From positions 26,204,412 through 26,268,411 of the forward strand of contig NC_045139.1 of assembly GCF_008831285.2 (NCBI RefSeq): a DNA stretch of 64,000 bases. The letters are read 5' to 3'. Positions 12,551-23,962 of this stretch are shown in pieces (position 1 is the stretch's first letter; each line of letters starts with the position of its first letter). This DNA is from Nymphaea colorata (lineage: Eukaryota; Streptophyta; Magnoliopsida; Nymphaeales; Nymphaeaceae). The position numbers and the translations under genes were made by a program. The notes under the pieces are model-generated. The model was not told where the DNA came from. It searched no databases and saw nothing but the letters and a program-made list of their open reading frames with translations.

Positions 12551-12935
12551 CGGTTCCGGCATGGAAGATGTACTTTGATGGGTCCAGAAATGTGATGGGA
12601 GCAGGCATCAGCATCTTACTTATCACTCGAAAAATGAAATGATCCCGTACTCTTTGAAACTTGATTTTCCATGTACCCATAACATGACTGAATATGAAGC
12701 CCTCATACAAGGACTTTGTTCTTTATTGAGTTTTCAAGTGAAAAGAGTGCATGCTTTCGGCGACTCTCAGCTTATTATAAACCAAGTGAATGGAGAATGG
12801 CAAGTCAAAGACGAAAAGTTGGTGCTATATCAAGAAATCGCTACCTCCTTAATCCATCAATTTGAAGAAGTACAATTGGCTCACATAAAGAGAGAAGGTA
12901 ACCCTATTGTGGATGGCCTCGCAAGCTTAGGATCC
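12551..12935 (+). pseudogene. Second (archaeal-type) RNase H of the Tat lineage
   Basis: After the Ty3-type RNase H tail comes a second RNase H. Its acidic motifs are MYFDGSRN (about 12568), MTEYEALIQG (about 12685), FGDSQLIINQ (about 12757) and NPIVDGLASLGS (about 12902). A dual RNase H with this fold is diagnostic for Tat/Athila-type Ty3/gypsy elements such as Ogre. A frameshift near 12640 separates the first Asp motif from the rest, so it is broken. Confidence 0.85.
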
Positions 12936-13049
12936 ACCATCACTTTTCGAACCAATGAAGCAATCCGTTCTTTTGAGATTGAAAGATTAGAACACCCTGT
13001 GTTTGAAACGATGACGCATGTTCATCATATCCAAGGGGGGAATATGCCT

Positions 13050-14295
13050 TAGTACCATGATATCAAAAAGTATATCGAAAGTGGAGAATACCCGACTGAA
13101 ATGCTCAAAAATGAACAAAAAGCAATACAACGTATGTCAGCAAGGTACTTTATTCTTGCAGGGGTATTATACAGACGTGGATTTAGCACTGAATACTCTC
13201 GGTGCCTTGGTGAAAATGAGACAAAAGAAGTAATCGAAGAATCACATCGAGGAGATTGTGGGGGCCAAGTTGGTTACCAAACCCTTACCAAACAAATAAT
13301 TCGAGCAGGGTGTTATTGGCCTACCATGCAAAAAGATTGACACCAATTTGTCAAAAGATGCAAAGAATGCCAACTGCATGCTCCAGTGATTCATGCCTCA
13401 GCCTCTCACTTGTATTATGTGACATCTCTTTGGCCATTTTCAATGTGGGCCTTTGACGTAGTGGGACCGATAACCCCTGTAGCTTCTAACGGCCATAAGT
13501 ATTTTCTTGCTGCAACGGATTATTTTACCAAGTGGATAGAAGTCGTCACACTCAGAACAGTGGAAGGACGTCATGTAGTGTCATTCATTCACAAAAATCT
13601 TCTTTGCATATTTAGAGTCCCTCATGATATAGTATCTGACAACGGAACTCATTTCAAGAATGAAAAGATGAGACAATTGTGCAGCAGGTACCACATCACG
13701 CACCATTTTTCAGCTCCTTATTACCCCCAAGGCAATGGACAAGCGAAGGCTACAAACAAGATCCTGATCTGCATCTTGGAACGGACAGTAGAAACTGGAA
13801 GAGATTGGCATGAAAAGATGCATAACGCTCTATAGGCATATCGGACCACTATGAGAACTCCAACAAATGCCACTCCAGCAGAGATAATATATGGAAGAAG
13901 TGGTTCTACCATTACATGTGTTGAAACCTGCTTTTAAGTTCGCCTCTCTCATAGAGCTCCCTCTTACTCAATATCAGCAGAAAAGGCTAAAGCAGCTCGA
14001 TTTGCTAGATAAAAACAAGCTAAAAGTGGCTGAATATACTGAAGTTTATCGCTAAAGGGTGGCCAGACAATTTGCCAAGTCAGTTATCGAGAGACAGTTG
14101 AAAGTGAATGATTCGGTCCTACGATCTGCGGTGTACCTTAAAAGACGACCACGAGGCAAGTGGGCGCCAAATTGGAAAGGCCCGTATGTCATTAAGGAAG
14201 CTTTGCCCCACAATTCATACCGACTAATTGATGCTGATGGAGTGGAACTTGCCGATCCTGTTAATGCCCTTCACCTCAAGAAATTTTATGTCTAG
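13050..14295 (+). pseudogene. Gypsy integrase, including GPY/F-type C-terminus
   Basis: The HHCC region lies at about 13241-13384. The first His is in SHRGDCGG, the second His position reads Gln (GGQVG), and the Cys pair is in RCKECQLHA, with a stop codon within. The DDE core runs from about 13450 to 13835: the first Asp in AFDVVGP, the second in VSDNGTHF, and the expected Glu in GNGQAxATNK replaced by Lys (AAG at 13746-13748). A TAG at 13833-13835 and further frame shifts follow. The C-terminal part, 14059-14295, carries the GKW..NWKGPYVI motif and ends in LHLKKFYV. Integrase would insert cDNA, but this copy has lost a catalytic residue as well as its frame. Confidence 0.88.
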
Positions 14296-14664
14296 TTCTC
14301 TTGTATTCATTTTCCAATCAATGTCAAACGTTTGTGTTTTCACATCGATTATTCAATCTAGATTCTTCCCAGACTTAAAATATGACAATTACACTGGGGC
14401 ATTTTTTTTATTATTATTATCACTCAGGGCTTGAGAGCAACCCACACAGTTAAAGGGTTCAACTTGTGATGCAAGTCAAGGCAACCCATTCAGGGGGGTT
14501 AAACCTGAATTTAAAATCGGCAAACCCGTGCGGGTAAGGGGTTAAAACTGCAATTTAAGCTCAAACAACCCATTCAAGTAAGGGTTAAAGCCTGAAACAT
14601 CTCTATGAAAATGTTTTGTTTGAAAAATTTGTGGTGTTTATCTTCGTTAACAAAGAGGGGCATC
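14296..14664 (+). other. 3' untranslated spacer and polypurine tract
   Basis: The spacer has short imperfect repeats with AACCC and GGGGTTAAA motifs (14440-14600). It ends in AACAAAGAGGGGCATC just before the 3' LTR start, which serves as the polypurine tract priming plus-strand DNA. Confidence 0.7.
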
Positions 14665-15723
14665 TGTAATCACCCCAAATTTTTCTAAAAGATTATGATG
14701 TTTTATCCAAGTGCGAAACTCAAATTTATGCACAAGATTCAAATCCAAAATACAACTCTTAGATCCAAATTAAATGCAAAATACAACTTTCAGATCTAAA
14801 TTAGATCCAAAACCTAAGTTCAGATCCAAATCAAGCATTTAAGACTGATTTGCCTCTCCTTTTGAAAAAAAACTTCCTTTTAGAGGGCGATTTTAGTCTT
14901 TTAGGGTAAACAAGACCGATTTGCCCCTTCTTTTGACCAACAACCTCCTTTTAGATGGTGATTTTAGTCTTTTTGGATAAACAAGATCGATTTGCCCCTT
15001 GTTTTGACCAAAAACCTCCTTTTAGAGGATGATTTTAGTCGTTTTGGATAACAAGACCGATTTGCCCCTCCTTTTCACCAAAAACCTCCTTTTAGAGGGT
15101 GGTTTTAGTCTTTTTGGATAAACAAGACTGATTTGCCCTTTTTTTTTTACCAAAAACCTTCTTTTAGAGGGTGATTTTAGTCTTTTTAGGTAAATAAGAC
15201 AGATTTGCCCCTCCTTTTGACCAAAAACCTTCTTTTAGAGGGTGATTTTAGTCTTTTTGAGTAAACAAGACTGATTTACCCTTCCTTTTGACCAAAAACC
15301 TCCTTTTAGAGGGTGATTTTAGTCTTTTTGAGTAAAGAAGACCGATTTGCCCCTCCTTATGACCAAAACCCTCCTTTTAGAGGGTGATTTTAGTCTTTTT
15401 GAGTCAAAAAATTCAAATTTATGGTTTTGGCTCCAAAATCTTCTATAAATGCCTCTCATTCCCCCATCTCTTGGACAAGATTGACCCTTGGGAGAAACTC
15501 TAGTGTATTCTCACTTGAAAACTTAGAGTTTTTCTTGAGCTCTCTCTCTCCCCCTTCTTCTCTCCATTTTCCTCTCCAACTTGGAGCAAGCTACAACCCT
15601 CTTGAAGGCATCATCTTGGAGCTTCACTCAAAGGGGATTTCAAGTGAAGGTGTTTACCTTCCTTAGGTCATTTATCATTAGAGGTATATAATCATCATCC
15701 CCTTCATTTCTTTTTTTTTTTTT
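14665..15723 (+). mobile_element. 3' LTR (right-truncated) of the Tat/Ogre gypsy element
   Basis: Starts with TGTAATCACCCC directly after the polypurine tract. It carries about 170 bp of U3 lead-in, the eight-copy 71-bp array (14838-15412), TATAAATG at 15444-15451 and the CT-rich leader. It stops in a T run at about 15710-15723, roughly one third into the LTR, and unrelated DNA follows, so no right-hand target duplication can be read. Confidence 0.85.
14838..15412 (+). repeat. ~71-bp tandem repeat array in 3' LTR U3
   Basis: Eight imperfect 71-bp copies, the same family as 3036-3589. Spacing was measured between GATTTGCCC at 15202 and GATTTACCC at 15273. Confidence 0.92.
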
Positions 15724-16548
15724 CATCATTGCAATACAAAGTGAAACTATATACAAATAGTATTTTATTGGAACCACAAGCAGTGGATATCAGGTTCAAC
15801 TCAAAAAATATATTATTGAGAAGAGAAATAACAAATTAATGTAACTTTTATTGCTTAAGTAGAGCCACATAAAGCTTAACGACTAAAAAGTTCAATGAAT
15901 CCAAACTCAATAAAAATATCCTATCTAAACTTTAAGGCTAGCAACTCAAACATACATGGTGTAATGCCTAATGTTTTTATTTTAGCAAGCTATGGGCTGA
16001 TCTGGATCAAAGTCCAGATCCAACCCAAAGCCCTCCCCATAATGCCCATTTGAGCTGAGAAAGGAGTCCAATTGCTCAAAGGCTTCTCAGCATCTTTGGT
16101 GGAGCCGAAGAAGGTAGAAGAAGAGGAAGATGCAAAGAGGGCATAAAATGAGGAAGAAGAATGGGGAAGCTGGGGCGGAAGAACATAGGAAAAAAAGAAG
16201 AGAGGAGGAAGAAGAACTATGAAAGAAGGAGAGACGGCAGGGGATGCAGGGAACAAACAAGAGGCAGATGACAGAGGAAGAAGGAGGTGGCAAAAAAAAA
16301 AAAAAAACAGAGGTTATCTCTCTCCTCCCCCTCAATCTCTTTCATTCTTTCTCTTGCTTTCTCCCATGTTCTCCCTACCTATCGTCTAAACTCTCTCCCA
16401 AACTTTCATTTTGCTTGTCGGCTCTCTTCCTTGCTCTCAATTTCTTCCCCCCGTTTGAACTCTCTCCATCTCCCATATTCTCCTTCGTTCTCATTCTCTC
16501 TCTTGCTCATGCTCTCTCTCCCTCTTGCTCACTCTCGTTTACACATCC

Positions 16549-16579
<31 letters not shown>

Positions 16580-17285
16580 GGCCCATACCCTCTTCCAAAC
16601 TTACACCCTCACTCATCCTCCACCACACACCTTCTTGATCCCTCTTTCTTTCATTTTCTCACTTCTATACTTTTTTTGGTGATGTTTTCAGGATTAGCAG
16701 CTTGAGAAATACAATTTCTCCATTTTTCCAGCAAGAAAGAGAGTTGGGTAGGACAACAATGGAACATTCTTGGTGATTGGTGGTTGGAGGGGTGCTTGGG
16801 TGGCTGTTGAGGATGGCTATAGTGGTTAAAGCTCCATAAGAGGGAGAGCAACACCGCTAGCTTCAGTTCAGGGAGTACAACAAAAAGATTTAAAGAATGG
16901 ACAAAAAAATTAAACACATAAGGAACTAGAACATTGTGATGTTGCAAGCGAAATCTTTGACAAAAAAAAGAAACCAATCCACACAACAATCATGTTTTTT
17001 CTAAAAAAAATAATCAATCAAGCAAAATTGTCTCCTGAAACCAGTAGTCATTGTTAGTATATGAAAAGAAAGGTCGTTTGAAGACCATGTATACTAGAGA
17101 TGTTTCAGGTGTCACCATTGACATGCTATGCTTCACTGAGACAATAGCATTCAGGTGGCCGAGCAAGCTCATCTTGTCAGGGTTGATAAAAATGCACTTG
17201 TACAGTGGCTTGATTGCCCTCAAACAAGCTTTTGGATGAAAACCTTTAGTTATTCTTCCGCACACTTAAGGGTTGTCTTAGTAAC
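15724..17285. other. Unassigned DNA left of the small copia element
   Basis: No recognisable gene. It contains a purine-rich segment (about 16080-16310), a CT microsatellite (16552-16579) and a minus-strand open stretch at 17014-17265 whose 83 codons look non-repetitive. That stretch could be a relic exon, but I do not recognise the protein. It may once have been continuous with 19507-20086, since the copia insertion separates them. Confidence 0.4.
16552..16579. repeat. (CT)n microsatellite
   Basis: About 14 CT units in a pyrimidine-rich stretch (16315-16680). The Leu/Ser-rich frames crossing it are artefacts. Confidence 0.9.
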
Positions 17286-17660
17286 TATTAACAGAATTAG
17301 TAAGGAGGATAAGGATGACAAATCAGCTGAAGAGAAAATTGACAATCAGAAATTGGATAAACACGTCAGACTGGTAACAGAAGATTGTGATCCTATGAAA
17401 AAGGAAGAAAATCAGAAGATAAGGAAATGCGACAATCTTGGGATCAAATAGAGATTTCATCTAATCTAGGCAAGAACGATATTGCCTATGATAATACGTA
17501 ATTGCTATTCCTATAAAAGAGACTCGATTCCAGCATTGTATCATTATCTTCTTATCAATAAAACAAGTCTGAGTGCCTTTCGATCCTGGATGTAAGCTTA
17601 ACCAAAGCCAAACCACGTTAATTCTTGTCTTCATCCTTCTCTCTTTTCTTGTTTTCTTTG
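17286..17660 (+). mobile_element. 5' LTR of the small copia element
   Basis: Begins TATTAAC (TGTTAAC in the 3' LTR) and ends TTTTCTTTG. Contains TATAAAA at 17512-17518 and a late AATAAAACA polyadenylation-type motif near 17558. It abuts the RT coding sequence with no primer-binding site between them. Confidence 0.88.
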
Positions 17661-19126
17661 CTATGGACGAAGAAATTAAAGCCTTAGAGGAAAATAAAAC
17701 CTGGAGACTTGTACCCTATGATCTCAAGATGAATCTAGTTGGTTTGAAATGAGTATTTAAAACCAAACTCAAATCAGATGGGTTGTTGGAAAAACTTAAA
17801 GCTAGACTTGTTGCTCGAGGGTTCACTCAAAAAGAAGGAATTGATTTTCCTGAAACATTTTCTTCTATAGTTCATCCTACTGCTATTAGAATTGTCCTTT
17901 CCATTGCTACAGTTAGACGGTGGGAAACTAGGCAGCTTGATATTAAGAATGCTTTCTTACATGGTGCTATTCATGAAGATGTATACATTCGACAGCCTTT
18001 CGGGTATGAAGATAAAACAAAACCAGACCATATTTCTAATTTGCAGTGAGATATTGATGGTCTGAAACAGGCATTGTGCGCATGGTATGCTAAATTAAGC
18101 AGTTTTCTTCTTGATTATGGTTTCTCTACTTGTATGACTGATCCGTCTATGTTTGCATTACATCAAAAATCTAAAACTCTTGTGCTCCTTGTGTATGTTG
18201 ACGACATGATCTTAACTAAAAATTATTCCATATTTTTGCAAAGTTTGGTTAATGACTTTCACACAGAGTTTCCTGTTAAAGATCTTGGTAGGTTGAGTTA
18301 CTTTTTAGGAGTGGAAGTGACTTGGACAGAACAAGGGATTCTCTTATGTCAAACCAAGTACGATAAAGACATTCTTGAAAGAGAAAAGTTGGAGGATTTC
18401 AAACCAAGTACCACCCCAATGAGTCAAAAAATACCTCAGACAATCCTACTCTCTACAAGCAGATAGTTGGTTCCTTGCAATATTTGACTCTAACGCTACC
18501 ATACATCTCTTTTGCTATCAATTATGTTAGTCAATTTATGCATGAGCCATTTTATATTCACTATCAAATGGTCAAAAGAATTCTAAGGTACGTCAAAGGA
18601 TCAATACACATCAGACTTAACATATTGATGCAAAGCACTCTTGATTTGTATGCATTTTCAGTTTCAGACTGGGCAGGATGTTCTCAAACTAGGTGATCCA
18701 TCATAGGATTTTATGTTTTTCTTGGAGCTAATTGTGTATCTTGGAGTGCAAAGAAGCAACACAGTGTAGCTAGATCTAGTACCAAGGCTGAATATAGAGC
18801 CATGACATCGATAGCAGTAGAACTTACATGGATGCAATTCTTAATGAAGGACATTGGAATTAAGATGATCAAAGTTTCAATCTTATACTGTGATAATAAG
18901 AGCTCTCTTTATATGATGACAAATCCAGTGTTTCATAACCGAAGCAAGCACATTCAAATTGATTTTCATTATGCAAGAGAAAGGGTAGCTCAAAAACAAC
19001 TTGAGACTAAGTACATGTCAACCAAAAATCAAGTCATCGATCTTTTTACCAAAAGCTTATCAAAGCATTCATCAATCTTCTCAAAAACAAACTCAGCCTC
19101 CAGCAGTGGCTCCGTTTGAGGGGGAA
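17661..19126 (+). pseudogene. Copia reverse transcriptase-RNase H remnant with polypurine tract
   Basis: Coding begins inside RT: an ATG three bases after the LTR reads MDEEIKALEENKTW. A TGA near 17750 replaces the Trp of GLKWVFKTK, and another stop lies at about 18047. Motifs retained are ARLVARGFTQKEGIDFPETF, DIKNAFLHG, the intact active site VYVDDMIL (about 18196), LSYFLGVEV, and RNase H motifs STKAEYRAM, YCDNKSS and HNRSKHIQIDFHYARE. The polypurine tract GAGGGGGAA (19118-19126) directly precedes the 3' LTR. It is not functional, lacking everything upstream and carrying stops. Confidence 0.92.
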
Positions 19127-19501
19127 TGTTAACGGAATTAGTAAGGAGGATAAAGACGACAAATCAGCTATAGAGAAAATTGACAATAAGAAATTGGATA
19201 AACACTTCAAGCTCGTAACGGAAGATTGTGATCCTATGAAAAAGGAAGAAAAATCAGAAGATAAGGAAAGGTGACAATCTTGGGATCAAATAGAGATTTC
19301 ATCTAGTCTAGGCAAGAATGATCTTGCCTATGATAATACGTAATTGTTTTCCCTATAAAAGGGACTCTACTTCAGCATTGTATGATTATCTTCTTATCAA
19401 TAAAACAAGTTTGAGTGCCTTCCGATCGTGGATGTAGGCTTAACCAAAGCGAAACACGTTAATTCTTGTCTTCATCCTTCTCTCTTCTCTTGTTTTCTTT
19501 A
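19127..19501 (+). mobile_element. 3' LTR of the small copia element
   Basis: TGTTAAC start, TATAAAA near 19354, AATAAAACA near 19400, end TTTCTTTA followed by the target duplication GTAAC. Same length as the 5' LTR. Confidence 0.9.
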
Positions 19502-19506
19502 GTAAC

Positions 19507-20086
19507 TACATTGACGATAAAAAAGATTGCTTGTTTATATCCTTATTTTGAACTGATAAATGAAATTCATACAACTCAATGGAGGGTGGCACTATTAAAT
19601 GAAACCCTCCACATTTCAAGTCATTTTGAAATTTGTGGGTGTGAAGTACAGTTACAAGTTACAAAAGAAGCTATGGAATTCAATAGGGATTCTATTCTTA
19701 AAAAGTTGGTCATCATTCAGCCTTAGAAATAAAGTATGCTATCAAAAGTAAATTCCTGCCTCATCATCCCATAGTAATTACTCTTAGCATTTCATGTTTG
19801 GCCTAAATAGACAGGGGATCCAACAAGTTAATCAAAATAAATTTAACCAAACTAGATGTTATTTATGAGCAACAAATCTGCTACAGTTGGAATAGGTTTA
19901 ATTTCAATAACCCATTATTGAGCCACCAAGCAGAAATAAAGTGTTCTATAAAGACTATGGACAAATCCATACATATGTTGCTTCAATGGTTTCATAACAA
20001 AGTATTTTCAGATCCCACATACCAATGCTAAATAGCTACGGAGAACCACAAACCAAAAAACATGATATACTATGTTTTGACTGTAA
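19507..20086. other. Unassigned DNA between copia element and solo LTR
   Basis: AT-rich, no recognisable coding sequence or repeat. It is the likely continuation of the DNA that hosted the copia insertion. Confidence 0.4.
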
Positions 20087-20156
20087 TCACCCCAAATTTT
20101 TTCAAGCCCAAAATCTAATTCGTAGATCCAAAACCCAAGTTCAAATCCAAATCAAA

Positions 20157-20515
20157 CATGTCAGACCCACTTGCCCCTCCTTTTGATAAAAAACATCATT
20201 TTAGAGGGCAATTTTGGTCTTTTTGGTGGGCAAGACTCATTCGCAATTTCTTTTTAACCAAAAAACCTCATTTTAAAGGGTGATTTTGTTTTCTTTGGTG
20301 GACAAGACTCATTTGACCTCCTTTTTGACAAAAAACCTTATTTTAGAGGGCGATTGTGGTCTTTTTGGTGGGAAGACCCATTTCCCCATCCTTTTGACAA
20401 AAAACCTCATTTTTGAGGGCGATTTTGGTCTTTTTGGGTGGACAAGACCTATTTGCCCCTCCTTTTAACAAAAAACCTTCTTTTAAGGGGGCGATTTTAG
20501 TCTTTTTTAGTAGGC
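20157..20515 (+). repeat. U3 tandem repeats of the solo LTR
   Basis: Five to six units related to the 71-bp repeats of the neighbouring element (core CCTCATTTTAGAGGG plus GATTTTGGTCTTTTTGG), more diverged and somewhat shorter. An (AT)n run at 20527-20561 follows. Confidence 0.88.
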
Positions 20516-20525
20516 AAAGACCCAA

Positions 20526-20565
<40 letters not shown>

Positions 20566-21002
20566 CCGAATGGCCAATCAAAACTAATTTCAAACCATTT
20601 CTTTTTCAAAATAATTCAAAATTATATGAAATTCATATGAAAATGGGGTGAAATTCAAAAAAGTTCAAATTTTGGGTTTTGGCTCCAAAGTCCTCTATAA
20701 ATACCCCCACTTCCCCCCTCTTGGGTAAGAGTTGGCCCTTGGAAGAAATTCTAGTGTATTCTCACTTGAAGATGACTTAGAGTTTCTCTTGAGCTATCTC
20801 TCTCTCCCTCTTCCTCTTTTCATTTCTCTCCAACTTGGGAGCAAGCTTTATGAAGTCACAACCCTCTTGGTGGCATTATCTTGGAGCTTCACTCAAGGGG
20901 ATCTTCGAAGCTAAGGTGCTCATTTTTCGAAAAGGTATTCTCACTAGAGGTATGTAATCGATATCTCACCTCTTTCTTTCTTCATCTCCCTTTCTTCTTC
21001 AT

Positions 21003-21690
21003 CTCCCCATGGCCAAAGGAGATAGCTCTCACTCTCTATTTTAGAGTCAAGAGGCTATGCTCCAGTGTACCGGGGGCATAAGAAGATGATATGATCTTTC
21101 ATTTCATGTTTAAATCATGTTTTTTCTTTTCTTGATTATAGTATTGTTGTTATTGTTCTTTCTCTTCATTAATATGTTCTTGTTATTATTGCCATTTCTT
21201 TGTCTTGAATATAGTTTGGTTGTTGTTCTCTTTATTTTGTTCTCATCTTCATCTCCTCATGGCCAAAAGAGATAGTACTCAATCTCTATTTTAAAAACAA
21301 GAGGCTATGCTCAAGTGCACTGGGAGCATGAAAAGATGAGATGATATTTCATTTCAAGCTTAAATCATGCTTTCTATTTTATTAAATATGGCATTGTCTT
21401 TCATTTTTCATGTTCTCTCATCTTCATCTCCCTATGGTCAAAGGAGATAACACTCAATCTCTATTTTAGAGACAAGAGGCTATGCTCAAGTGCACCGGGA
21501 GCATGGAAAGATGAGATGATCTTTCATTTTAAGCTTAAATCATTCTTTCTATTTTATTAAATATGACATTGTCTCTATTTTCTTATCATCTTATTTCTCC
21601 ATGGCTAAAGGAGATAGCACTCAATCTCTATTTTAGAGACAAGAGGCTATGCTTGAGTGCACCGGGAGCATGGAAAGATGGAATGGTATA
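21003..21690 (+). repeat. ~180-bp tandem units downstream of the LTR promoter
   Basis: Four copies begin near 21008, 21258, 21432 and 21602. Each carries GGCCAAAGGAGATAG, CTCTATTTTAGAGACAAGAGG and CACCGGGAGCATG. The 5' LTR at 3036-5700 has a single copy, so the array expanded within the family. The junction with the pectin methylesterase copy (641) maps to the third unit. Confidence 0.88.
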
Positions 21691-22474
21691 TCATTTCATA
21701 GTTACCTCATGTTCTATCTCTCTTTACATCATGCTTTTTCTCTCCTTCACTCCATCATGTTCTCTCTCTTTCTCCCTCCGTCATGCTCTCTCTCTCTCTC
21801 TCTCATTTTCCTTTCTTGAATATTGTCTACATGCTATCAATGCATGCTTGCTTAATTTTCCATTTATATGTGAATGCACGGTGAAAATGAGAGTGTGGTT
21901 TGAGATTCTCTCTTTATTATTGTGTTGATTAATTTTTGAGGTTGAGACTTGTCCAACTCGGGAAGAACCTTCACGAATTTGTACATGTTAAAGTGCATTT
22001 TCATATCATTTCGTGTTAGTTTCCTTTTAATTGACCGATTAAGAACTCTAATGATCACCCTATCGTGTGGTTTGAGTTTCTTCCATACCCAACGATGGAA
22101 GAAACATATTCCTTTGCAACTAATGAAATAACAATGTTTTATGTTTTCCAAAATATTTTCAAAAGATTCATTTCTAATATGGCTTTGGAGACTTAGCTTA
22201 GGCTCTTGTATGAGTCCAAACACCCCTCTGGCCTATATCAAACTTGAAGTCGGATGATTAACTTATCTTTAGACTCATGAAGACATACATGTTATATACA
22301 TATATGTGCACACGATGATTCTCTTTATTATTCTCTCTCTATGTTTACATATTTCTTTTACAATTTTTTGTATCAATATGAATGCATATATATATGAATC
22401 TCTTACTTTCACTCTCTAGAATCTTTCTCTTTTCAAGTTAAATGCCTTCATCAACAAATTTCTTATATATATAG

Positions 22475-22505
<31 letters not shown>

Positions 22506-23616
22506 CTTCTCCATTTTTTTTCCTTTAAAATCTCTCTCTTTATTCAAATCATTGAAGTTTTTACAATCTTCCATTTATATGTGTATATTTGATAGTATAT
22601 ACACATGTGTGTACATCTTTTCTATCACTTTCTCTTTCTCTCTTTCTTTTGAAAGCTTCATTTTCTGTATCTATATGTATATATACATACATATGTATAT
22701 GTATATATGTATATGAATGCATATCTTTCTTTCTTTCAAATCTTTGATTTCGTGATTTTCAAGATCTCTTTTTCATTCTCCTTCTCTAATTTTTCTTACA
22801 ATCAAAGATCGCATCTTTTGCATTCTTTTGGACATTTTTCTTTTCTAAGATCATTTTCATTTACCGACTTCACTAAGACCACAACTCAAGTAATAACCCA
22901 ATATTAGATTCATGCTTGATTGTGCTCATTTGTGGTAGGAATGCTTTTAGATGTATGTTGTGGTAGGAATGTTTTGCTTTCTTCCAATCATATAGAATCA
23001 ATGTATCTATGCATTCACCTCTACTTAATATCACAAATGAGCACAATCATATCTCTAAAAAAACTTAAGCAAGATGAGATAGAGCTTCAATTAGGTGGTA
23101 ACTGAATTAGAGCAAAACCTCAAACCTACTTAAAATCTTAAGAGAACACTAAAGTGATTCCCAAAATGATTCTCCAAGCTTTCCAAATGATGTTTACAAA
23201 GATTTTTTAACTCTCATTTTCCTCAAAATGTTTCACATTCTCAAACAACTCTTCAAGAACCTTTTCAAATGTTTGAAACATCAAACCTTCAATATTCTTT
23301 TACACCGCATATAGGAAGGATGTTTAAGCATAAATGAAATGCATCAATAATCAACATAGCTCTTGGATTGATTACCCCTAGTAAAGGCATTGGGAACGGT
23401 CAATCTTCGTACCGATAGGTGAGTCCCTTTCTTCCTCATTTTCAAAACAAAAACTCATTTTTCTGAAGCACTCCAAATACCAAAAAATTTTTGGAGATGC
23501 GAACATTGACATATCTTAAAATTTATTTAAATCAGAGATTGTTTCTCGTATTGTCTAGTGAATTGTGAACTATGGTTGCTGTCATTCAAAGGCTTGATAG
23601 TTCTTGGCAAATCATT

Positions 23617-23962
23617 CACTTCTAATTGGCAATGTGTGCAACAAGATGCACAGATGCTGTGTTGAAGAGGGTGGACGTATCATTGGCTACGGCATAAACT
23701 GTATCCAATAAGAAAATGAGGCAAGCCCAAAAGCTTTTTTGGCAATGACATCCATTGTATCCAATAAAATGGTGAGTCGTACCCAAAAACCTTTTGGCAA
23801 CGACTCTTGCCTTTCCGATTATTTTTTGGCACAAGGCCTATGGCAAGGGTATCCCATAGCAATGGCTAAGGTGTGAGTCGTTGCCAAAAAAGTTTTTGGC
23901 AATGACAAGTTGGTTATTGGCCACGGTAGCAGCCCTAGCCAATAACATTATTTGTTGTAGTG
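23617..23962. mobile_element. CACTA-type transposon end or short non-autonomous copy
   Basis: The right end reads ATTTGTTGTAGTG, whose reverse complement CACTACAACAAAT is a typical CACTA inverted repeat end. Short subterminal motifs (TTGGCAATGAC, GTCGTTGCCAAAA and relatives) recur in both orientations through the 346 bp, as CACTA subtermini do. A possible left end CACTTC at 23617 is a poor match, and no 3-bp target duplication is seen (ATT versus CAA). It may therefore be an end fragment. No transposase is present. Confidence 0.7.

Larger units (their letters stand above)
17281..19506 (+). mobile_element. Small internally deleted Ty1/copia LTR retrotransposon
   Basis: Two direct LTRs of equal length (375 bp each, 17286-17660 and 19127-19501, about 90% identical by eye) enclose 1466 bp of internal DNA. 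The element is flanked by GTAAC at 17281-17285 and 19502-19506, the 5-bp target duplication. The internal part holds only RT and RNase H; the primer-binding site, gag, protease and integrase are absent. It inserted into otherwise unassigned DNA. Confidence 0.9.
20092..23505 (+). mobile_element. Solo LTR, 3.4 kb, Tat/Ogre family
   Basis: A complete LTR from TGTAATCACC to GCGAACA (TG...CA) with 5-bp target duplications TTGAC at 20087-20091 and 23506-23510 and no internal element. Solo LTRs arise by recombination between the two LTRs of a full element. It carries a U3 repeat array (20157-20515), TATA box at 20696-20703, a CT-rich leader, and four copies of a ~180-bp unit (21003-21690). Length is unusually large for a plant LTR but typical of Ogre-like elements. 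Its right part was duplicated to 641-2923. Confidence 0.93.

Noticed and set aside
16244-16705. Leu/Ser-rich frames of 131-153 codons
   Set aside because: They arise from CT-rich low-complexity DNA.
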